Virus record (IMG/VR): IMGVR_UViG_3300043395_002359
Span: 1 to 64,000 of that record
Length of the DNA stretch: 64,000 nt
Source: a virus
Strand: one strand, 5' to 3'
Both the position numbers and the translations under genes were made by a program. Below, piece after piece: positions 59,423 through 64,000 of the stretch (the first letter of the stretch is position 1; each line of letters begins with the position of its first letter). The notes beneath the pieces were generated by a model, which did not search any database, was not told the origin of the DNA, and saw only the letters and a list, made by a program, of their open reading frames with translations.

Positions 59423-59550
59423 TTGACCCAAGATTCCCTCGTCTTCTTGATGAGGGAATCGAATTCAAGGGATTCTCTATTGATTGGGCCGCAGAACAGC
59501 TTGCAAAAGCTTTTGATGGCCTCATCGTAAGAGATTATAAAGGGCCTTAG
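59374..59550 (+). CDS. Extra frame after the annealing protein: -1 frameshift extension or ATT-started small ORF
   Basis: Frame -1 to the annealing protein opens after a TAG at 59371-59373 and runs to TAG 59548-59550. The slippery heptamer A AAA AAG (59383-59389) is in phase and would add about 54 residues to the protein. Alternatively GGAGG (59410-59414) could start a 42-aa peptide at ATT 59422, a rare start codon. The encoded sequence (PRFPRLLDEGIEFKGFSI, then DWAAEQLAKAFDGLIVRDY) looks like real protein. There is no ATG, GTG or TTG in frame. The stop lies in the loop of the terminator. Confidence 0.5.
   Translation, partial: QSTKKDNKQAETGGLLIDPRFPRLLDEGIEFKGFSIDWAAEQLAKAFDGLIVRDYKGP
59383..59389 (+). 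promoter_or_regulatory. Candidate second -1 frameshift site A AAA AAG
   Basis: Same heptamer and phase as at 6936-6942, 33 nt before the 0-frame stop of the annealing protein. A GAGGAAG sequence lies about 20 nt upstream, farther than the spacing known to stimulate slippage. Confidence 0.45.
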
Positions 59551-59561
59551 ACGGCCCTTTT
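59539..59561 (+). terminator. Intrinsic terminator
   Basis: AAAGGGCC (59539-59546), loop TTAGAC, GGCCCTTT (59553-59560), T run. It ends the first early operon and overlaps the stop of the extra frame. Confidence 0.88.
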
Positions 59562-59594
59562 CCTTTGCTAGCATCGGTTGGACGCACACGGCAC

Positions 59595-60419
59595 ATGGCC
59601 AATTCGGCTTCAGGACAGGAGGACTTGACGGCATGGATGAACACAGCCGGTAGGTATAAACTCCTATCCGAAGAGGAGATCCTTGGCATTTCAAGGAAAA
59701 TCAAGGCTTCTAATCCTGGATCTGCACAGTATGCAAAGTATGTAAATAAGTTAACCATTCATAATCTCAGGCTTGTTACCAAGTTTGTTAATTCATTTAT
59801 GAATGGCAAAACGAGGAAAAACTTTGGCTGTCCAGAGACGGTTGATTATTTGCAGGTTGGCTCTCTTGGCCTGAGAAGGGCTGCCGAATGCTTTGACCCT
59901 ACCGCTGGTTATAAGTTCTCAACATACGCCTACCCGTGGATTAGGTCGTTTGTGAGCAGGTATAACATGAAGATATCCAGCATTTTTCATGTGCCGGAGA
60001 ACGCCCTAAGGGATAGTTGGCATTACGAAAAGCATGGCGTCCTTTTTACCAAGGACAAAAAGATCAAGCGCGATGAGCAGTATTGCCTAGATTTGATAAC
60101 AAGGGTAAAGGCTGCTCAAGCATTCGTTTCACTAGACATGCCGATCTCTAGTGATAATGACAATTTAATGACACTTGGCACTCTCATAGAGAGCCATTAT
60201 GGTACATCAGTAAATGATGGCGAGTTTTCTGCCGAGATTGAGGACATGATCAGAAACGCTGGTCTTACCAAGATTCAGGTAGAAATCATTAAGTCTTACT
60301 ACCTGGACGGGATAACAATGGAACAAATTTCATGCTTGCATGACCTCACCCGCGAGAAGATTAAATCCTTGAAGGATTCCGCGATAAAGTCCCTCAGGGC
60401 TATTAATGGATTGGTATAA
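59595..60419 (+). CDS. RNA polymerase sigma factor, sigma70 family, 274 aa
   Basis: Region 1.2 (DLTAWMNTAGRYKLLSEEEILGISRKI), region 2.1-2.4 (HNLRLVTKFVNSF, DYLQVGSLGLRRAAECFD, GYKFSTYAYPWIRSFVSRY) and a C-terminal helix-turn-helix-like region 4 (LTKIQVEIIKSYYLDGITMEQIS, TREKIKSLK). The region 2.3-2.4 signature is that of primary-type sigma factors, as in cyanobacteria. It should direct host RNA polymerase to phage promoters. It is shorter than host RpoD and region 3 is reduced. Start chosen: ATG 59595. TTG 59565 is possible. TGCTAGCAT (59566-59574) could be its own extended -10. Confidence 0.88.
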   Translation: MANSASGQEDLTAWMNTAGRYKLLSEEEILGISRKIKASNPGSAQYAKYVNKLTIHNLRLVTKFVNSFMNGKTRKNFGCPETVDYLQVGSLGLRRAAECFDPTAGYKFSTYAYPWIRSFVSRYNMKISSIFHVPENALRDSWHYEKHGVLFTKDKKIKRDEQYCLDLITRVKAAQAFVSLDMPISSDNDNLMTLGTLIESHYGTSVNDGEFSAEIEDMIRNAGLTKIQVEIIKSYYLDGITMEQISCLHDLTREKIKSLKDSAIKSLRAINGLV

Positions 60420-60446
60420 TGTAGTGTAAACCCCTTAACGGGAACG

Positions 60447-60875
60447 ATGGCTACAATTAGTATTGCGGGTACTGTAACTGGTAAAGCCGGTGAATCGGCA
60501 GTTACCTTGAAGACCTTCCCCTCGCGTTTCCCTGGCAGTGATGGCGATACCGTCGCAACCTTCAGTGTTGCCGACCGCGCTTATGTCTATGCCAAGCAAG
60601 GCGAAGAGCGCCAAGGTCAGTTCTATAGAGTTGAAGTGCGTGGCAAGGCTGCAGAAATCTGCAGTGAGCGAATCAAGCGCGGTGACAAGATCGCTGTCAG
60701 CGGTCAACTCGTCCAACGCACTTATCAAGACAAACTCTTCCTTGACGTTAAAAACGCATCCGTAACCTTCCTCGATGAAGGTCAGGGCGGCGGCGGCCAG
60801 GCCCAGACTCAAGGAGGTGTTCAAGCCCGTCGCGGGGCTCGACCGGCCCCTGTCGAGGATGAGCTGCCCTTCTGA
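60447..60875 (+). CDS. ssb: Single-stranded DNA-binding protein, 142 aa
   Basis: OB-fold pattern: N-terminal beta strand (ATISIAGTVTGKAGES), FSVADRAYVYAK, FYRVEVRGKAAEICSERIKRGDKIAVSGQLV, then DVKNASVTFLDEG. It ends in a Gly/Gln-rich linker and the acidic tip EDELPF, the protein-docking tail of bacterial SSB proteins. Binds single strands during replication and recombination with the annealing protein and exonuclease. GC-rich codons suggest high expression. A terminator follows. Confidence 0.85.
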   Translation: MATISIAGTVTGKAGESAVTLKTFPSRFPGSDGDTVATFSVADRAYVYAKQGEERQGQFYRVEVRGKAAEICSERIKRGDKIAVSGQLVQRTYQDKLFLDVKNASVTFLDEGQGGGGQAQTQGGVQARRGARPAPVEDELPF

Positions 60876-60897
60876 CGCTAAGGCCGAGGGTTTCATT

Positions 60898-60919
60898 GGC
60901 GGCCATTGTGGCCGCCTTT
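60898..60919 (+). terminator. Intrinsic terminator after ssb
   Basis: GGCGGCCA (60898-60905) and TGGCCGCC (60909-60916) with a 3-nt loop, followed by TTTAT. TATACT (60919-60924) directly after it could be a -10 for the next gene. Confidence 0.8.
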
Positions 60920-60924
60920 ATACT

Positions 60925-61395
60925 ATGGATACAGTTACTACCATGGCGAATGATGAGTGCTGCATGGATGGCATTGCCGGCTGTGTGGGCACTCTGATAG
61001 ATGATTTGCCACTATTAACCACCGCTCATGTCAGGCCTTATATTATCGCCATCCTGCTCCACAGAGGGGCGGTCAGGCCTCATGAAGCACTTTCTAGTAT
61101 TAGCCCACATTGCAGAGTGTCGGATCTAAGGGTCGGTGAATGGGATCCGCTTGAGCAAGACTGGTCCGAGGAGACCAGAGCGGAGCGGTTAATAGACGAA
61201 GTTCTCGGTGAACTAATTTCCGAGGGCATAGTAAGATACAATGAAGAGATGGACTTATGGGTTCTTGCTTCAAATCAAATATCAACAATAATATCTTGGG
61301 TCGCTGCAATGGGCGCAAGGATGCCCCAGCACGTTCTTTTGGAAATGAGCAGAGACCAAATCAAAAGAATACCACAGTACATAGAATTATCCTGA
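60925..61395 (+). CDS. Possible winged-helix protein, 156 aa
   Basis: Starts at ATG 60925 (or 60943). N-terminus with Cys (NDECCMDGIAGC), then a helical region where AERLIDEVLGELISEGIVRYNEEMDLWVL reads like the recognition helix and wing of a winged helix. It may be a regulator or replication accessory. The fold call is by eye only. The C-terminal 35 residues are hydrophobic to amphipathic. Cotranscribed with the following small genes. Confidence 0.55.
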   Translation: MDTVTTMANDECCMDGIAGCVGTLIDDLPLLTTAHVRPYIIAILLHRGAVRPHEALSSISPHCRVSDLRVGEWDPLEQDWSEETRAERLIDEVLGELISEGIVRYNEEMDLWVLASNQISTIISWVAAMGARMPQHVLLEMSRDQIKRIPQYIELS

Positions 61396-61397
61396 TT

Positions 61398-61634
61398 ATG
61401 TCACCAACCAAAAGCAAAAAGTCAACCGAATTTGACAGGCTGTCTAGACCTTCTTTCCCATTACCCGTTCTCCCGAGAGGATCGAAGGTTCAAGTTTACA
61501 TGGGCGCCGGATGGAGTATGGGATTTGTTGTACACAGTCAGCAGGATAGCTGTTCTGTTAGACTAAGTATTGGTAACAGATTGATAACGGTACGCGATGC
61601 AAGGTCAATTAGGCAAGCTGTTGCAAACGACTGA
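61398..61634 (+). CDS. Small protein with SH3-like C-terminal part, 78 aa
   Basis: The basic N-terminal tail (SPTKSKKSTEFDRLSR) is followed by a beta-rich part (GSKVQVYMGAGWSMGFVVHS, SVRLSIGNRLITVRDARSI), the pattern of small SH3/KOW-like barrels that bind nucleic acids or proteins. Family not assigned. Starts 2 nt after the preceding stop. Confidence 0.6.
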   Translation: MSPTKSKKSTEFDRLSRPSFPLPVLPRGSKVQVYMGAGWSMGFVVHSQQDSCSVRLSIGNRLITVRDARSIRQAVAND

Positions 61635-61650
61635 CTCTTCCTTGTCAGAT

Positions 61651-62055
61651 ATGGAGATCACCGCAACTCAAAAAGAAATCTCAGTTATTTGTGACAATGT
61701 AAAGAACTTGCTTCTATCTAAAAACAAAAAATATGGCGATTCTGCACTAAATCCAGCGAGGGTCTTCAGTAAAGCGAATGCGACCGAGCAAATCCTGGTC
61801 AGAATTGATGATAAATTGTCAAGAATTGCCAGAGGCGTAGGCCTATTTGCTAATGACGAAGACGTTATCAATGATCTGATAGGCTACCTTGTTCTGCTCA
61901 AAATCTCTTTAAAAAGAGAGGCTGGCCAGGCGTGGGACGGCACAGATATTGATTCTTTCGCCAAAACGCCTAATCATTGGGACTCTAGTGTATTGCCTGG
62001 TTCGGATGGGCAGGATTTGCTCGAATTGCACAAATCAGGCGACAAGTTTGCCTGA
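61651..62055 (+). CDS. DUF1599-like protein, 134 aa
   Basis: Contains the order KNKKYGDSALNPARVFS (about residues 29-45), ILVRIDDKLSRIARG (about 51-65) and EDVINDLIGYLVLL (about 70-83), which I recognise as DUF1599 (Nmad1, nucleotide-modification-associated). Such proteins occur beside nucleotide metabolism genes in phages, and ThyX is encoded 1.4 kb downstream. Exact activity unknown. Start set at ATG 61651. ATG 61597 in the same frame would overlap the previous gene by 38 nt. Confidence 0.65.
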   Translation: MEITATQKEISVICDNVKNLLLSKNKKYGDSALNPARVFSKANATEQILVRIDDKLSRIARGVGLFANDEDVINDLIGYLVLLKISLKREAGQAWDGTDIDSFAKTPNHWDSSVLPGSDGQDLLELHKSGDKFA

Positions 62056-62404
62056 CTATACAATTGTAATCAAGCAACCCCTATTCTCCAAGGCTAGACC
62101 AAGGCTCACCAGGAGCGGCCACGCCTATATGCCACCTGCCTACAAGACAGCTCAGGCTGTAATGAGGAAGCAAATAAAAGAACAATGGCATGAGGGCCCC
62201 CTCGAGGGGCCTATTTCATTGTCAATCAAGGTAAAAGGTGAAGGCAGAGGAGATACCGACAACATAGCAGGTGCATTTATGGATGTAGCTCAAGGCATAA
62301 TCTTTACTGATGACAGGGTCAGTGTTATACCGAGCCTCTCGATAGTATGGGAGAAGGCGACGAAGGCAAAATCGGAATGGATAATCGAGATAAGGTTGTT
62401 ATAA
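62048..62404 (+). CDS. RusA-like Holliday junction resolvase, 118 aa, TTG start
   Basis: Shows the RusA pattern: KARPRLTRSGHAYMPPAYK near the N-terminus, then GDTDNIAGAFMDVAQGIIFTDD with the conserved acidic residues (D-x-D-N, D, DD), then a strand IEIRLL. RusA-type enzymes cut Holliday junctions in phage recombination. Starts at TTG 62048 within the stop region of the upstream gene (8-nt overlap). No ATG is available before the conserved part. Confidence 0.85.
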   Translation: MPDYTIVIKQPLFSKARPRLTRSGHAYMPPAYKTAQAVMRKQIKEQWHEGPLEGPISLSIKVKGEGRGDTDNIAGAFMDVAQGIIFTDDRVSVIPSLSIVWEKATKAKSEWIIEIRLL

Positions 62405-62405
62405 T

Positions 62406-63266
62406 GTGGATCATATTGGTCGATGCATGGCCGCCGTCGCGTATAACCAGCCCGATGCTGACTACCGCAGAGAGCTTGGCGAAAACCAGAGCTACCTGAA
62501 GAACATACTGGTAAGTCCTGCTCACTACAAAGCAGCGAAGGTAAGGCGCTTTCCTGTTACCACAAATATGGAAGTCGGTTCGGCTCTTCACTGCAAGGCG
62601 CTTGAAGGTGATGATGAGTTCAACCAAAGGTTTTTACTGAAACCAGATGGTATAGCTTTTAATACCAAAGAAGGGAAGGACTGGAAGGCTTCAAACAAGG
62701 GAAAGACTATTTTAGCGAAACAGGACTATGACAATGTCCTGGGAATGGCAGAAGCACTGTCTAGATTCGACTGGTTTAATCCCGATCAACCTGATTACAG
62801 GAAATACAACGAACTGTCTATCTATTGGGAGGCGGATGGCATCCCCTGCAAGGGAAGGCTCGACAGACTGGTCGAGATGGATGACCATCTTCTTGTCTTG
62901 GATCTTAAGACAACTGATTCAGTTGATTTCTCTACCTTTTTGAAAAAAGTTGTAGGGGGAATGAACTATGTATTTCAGGCTGCCTGGTACGCTGAGGCCG
63001 CTAGCCTGGCTTTTAATAAACCAGCTAAGTTCGTCTTTATCGGCATCGAAAGAGCCGAGCCTTGGGCTACAGGCGTTTTCGAGGTGTCAGATGACATGAT
63101 GACAGAAGGTATTGCTCAAATCAACAAAGCAAGAAAAATATTAAAGGAATGCCTTAGGACCAAGGAATGGCCAAGGCCCAAAGTATCTTATAATGTGCTT
63201 GAGCTACCTACGTGGTACCGCACGCTAGCCGACGAAGGTTCCATTCACGAAGGAGACCTATTCTGA
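62406..63266 (+). CDS. PD-(D/E)XK exonuclease (RecE/Cas4-like), 286 aa, GTG start
   Basis: Active-site pattern of the PD-(D/E)XK family: GSALHCKALEGDDEF near residue 58, GIPCKGRLDRLVEM near 150 (catalytic Asp), LLVLDLKTTDSVDF near 165 (D-x-K) and QAAWYAEA near 194, a Q-x3-Y motif seen in RecB-type nucleases. With the annealing protein and SSB it forms a phage recombination system, in which the exonuclease makes the single strands. Starts at GTG 62406, 1 nt after the RusA stop. Confidence 0.85.
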   Translation: MDHIGRCMAAVAYNQPDADYRRELGENQSYLKNILVSPAHYKAAKVRRFPVTTNMEVGSALHCKALEGDDEFNQRFLLKPDGIAFNTKEGKDWKASNKGKTILAKQDYDNVLGMAEALSRFDWFNPDQPDYRKYNELSIYWEADGIPCKGRLDRLVEMDDHLLVLDLKTTDSVDFSTFLKKVVGGMNYVFQAAWYAEAASLAFNKPAKFVFIGIERAEPWATGVFEVSDDMMTEGIAQINKARKILKECLRTKEWPRPKVSYNVLELPTWYRTLADEGSIHEGDLF

Positions 63267-63472
63267 TGACCACTTCAAAAGAGATAAATGTTTCCCAGAT
63301 GGGATTCCTCGGCTGGCTTGGAATTCTGTTTATCGGATTAAAGCTCACCGGCTTTATCAATTGGCCATGGTTATGGGTGCTTGCGCCAATATGGATACCG
63401 TTATCGATAGGCCTTGCCGTAGCAATAATCATGCTTGTATTGTTATTAATTTTTAAGGCATTCGACAAATGA
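63266..63472 (+). CDS. Small two-helix membrane protein, 68 aa
   Basis: Two membrane helices (about residues 11-28, FLGWLGILFIGLKLTGF, and 37-62, WIPLSIGLAVAIIMLVLLLIF) with a short polar N-terminus. Overlaps the exonuclease stop (TGATG) and the thyX start (ATGA), so it is translated in the same operon. No family assigned. Position in the early operon is odd for a holin. Confidence 0.6.
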   Translation: MTTSKEINVSQMGFLGWLGILFIGLKLTGFINWPWLWVLAPIWIPLSIGLAVAIIMLVLLLIFKAFDK

Positions 63473-64000
63473 GACCAGTTAAAGCAAAAGATCTACTTGC
63501 TCTTGACCCAAATCTTAATGTTGTCAAGTTGCAGAGTTACCCTATCCCTGAGCTTGTGATCTGGCAGGCGGCCAAGGGCGATTACTCCGAGATCCCTGTC
63601 CATGAGCTAGAGCCGCCTTCGCCAAGCGAATGCGGCAAATGGGTGGTCGAGTCTCTGTTGGCCAACGATAGAGGGCACTGGGGCCCCCTGGAGCATCCCC
63701 AGATCACATTCTCATGCAGCGGTTTTGTCCATAATGTAATGGTTCAGGCTCGTACCCACAGGATTGGTACGACCTGGGACGTTCAATCGCAACGCTACAC
63801 AGGCAAGCGCGTTTTGAAAGTTGCGAATGGCGAGATCGATATTGAAGACGTTTTCTATATCAGGCCATGTGGCCTTTATACCAACAGACTTGGCAAGAAA
63901 TACGAGATAACTGAAGCCTGGCGATCTGTCAAGCGCGATGACATTTTGACGGCATGCCGCTCCTATGCATTTGATTATGAAAATGGCATGGCCGAGGAGC
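63469..64000 (+). CDS. thyX: Flavin-dependent thymidylate synthase ThyX (cut by window end)
   Basis: Makes dTMP from dUMP with FAD/NADPH and methylene-tetrahydrofolate. The ThyX motif appears as RTHRIGTTWDVQSQRYTG (about residues 93-110), with LLANDRGHWGPLEHPQITF upstream, in the form typical of cyanobacteria and their phages (classic form RHRxxSxNxxSxR). Only the first 177 residues are inside the window. Starts by ATGA overlap with the membrane protein stop. Confidence 0.92.
   Translation, partial: MRPVKAKDLLALDPNLNVVKLQSYPIPELVIWQAAKGDYSEIPVHELEPPSPSECGKWVVESLLANDRGHWGPLEHPQITFSCSGFVHNVMVQARTHRIGTTWDVQSQRYTGKRVLKVANGEIDIEDVFYIRPCGLYTNRLGKKYEITEAWRSVKRDDILTACRSYAFDYENGMAEE

Noticed and set aside
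59423-59530. 35-aa peptide from TTG 59423
   Set aside because: It has a usable Shine-Dalgarno, but the peptide is Ser/Leu-rich without protein-like order. The overlapping -1 frame looks much better.
1-64000. tRNA genes, photosynthesis genes, integrase or repressor
   Set aside because: I looked for cloverleaf-like segments, psbA-type proteins and lysogeny genes and saw none.

Overview
The window looks like part of a large tailed dsDNA phage genome of siphovirus type. It carries a 2,421-residue tape measure, a -1 frameshifted tail-assembly chaperone pair, scaffold and HK97-type capsid genes, and an endolysin. I see no integrase, repressor, tRNA or host housekeeping gene. A picocyanobacterial host (Synechococcus or Cyanobium like) is likely but inferred. 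The clues are a cyanobacterial-type ThyX signature, a primary-type sigma factor, LamG and collagen-like adhesins, and small basic SHPEAYKKK proteins of a kind I associate with cyanophages and algal viruses.

Layout. (1) 1-4.9 kb: a GC-rich array of 13 small genes, mostly on the minus strand, separated by 15 copies of a hairpin repeat. The loop of the repeat is conserved (core GACCGRMGGGCCGTT) while the stem arms vary, and the arms often supply the stop codons of the flanking genes. Several genes also have their own sigma70-like promoter. This is the most unusual part of the window. (2) About 4.96 kb: an abrupt switch to AT-rich sequence. (3) 5-54.5 kb, plus strand: neck and tail-completion genes, tail chaperones, an inserted antisense HNH endonuclease, tail tube, tape measure, tail tip, very large LamG adhesins, scaffold and major capsid, beta-helix and collagen-like fibres, a glycosyltransferase-methyltransferase fusion, then a lysis cassette. 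(4) 54.5-57.7 kb, minus strand: a membrane protein, a DnaB-like helicase and a winged-helix replication protein. (5) 57.8-58.0 kb: a cluster of GTTGC-N5-GCAAC palindromes between divergent operons, a candidate origin or operator. (6) 58-64 kb, plus strand: early recombination and nucleotide genes: DUF1071/Sak3-type annealing protein, sigma factor, SSB, DUF1599-like protein, RusA resolvase, PD-(D/E)XK exonuclease and ThyX (cut by the window end).

How it fits together. Early genes drive transcription (sigma), replication (helicase and loader, SSB), recombination (annealing protein, exonuclease, RusA) and thymidylate supply (ThyX). The long plus-strand late block builds the head, a tail I estimate at about 0.36 micrometre, and an elaborate set of surface-binding proteins. 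The repeat-bounded array at the left looks like an accessory-gene exchange zone. Terminase, portal, prohead protease and DNA polymerase are not visible here and should lie outside the window.
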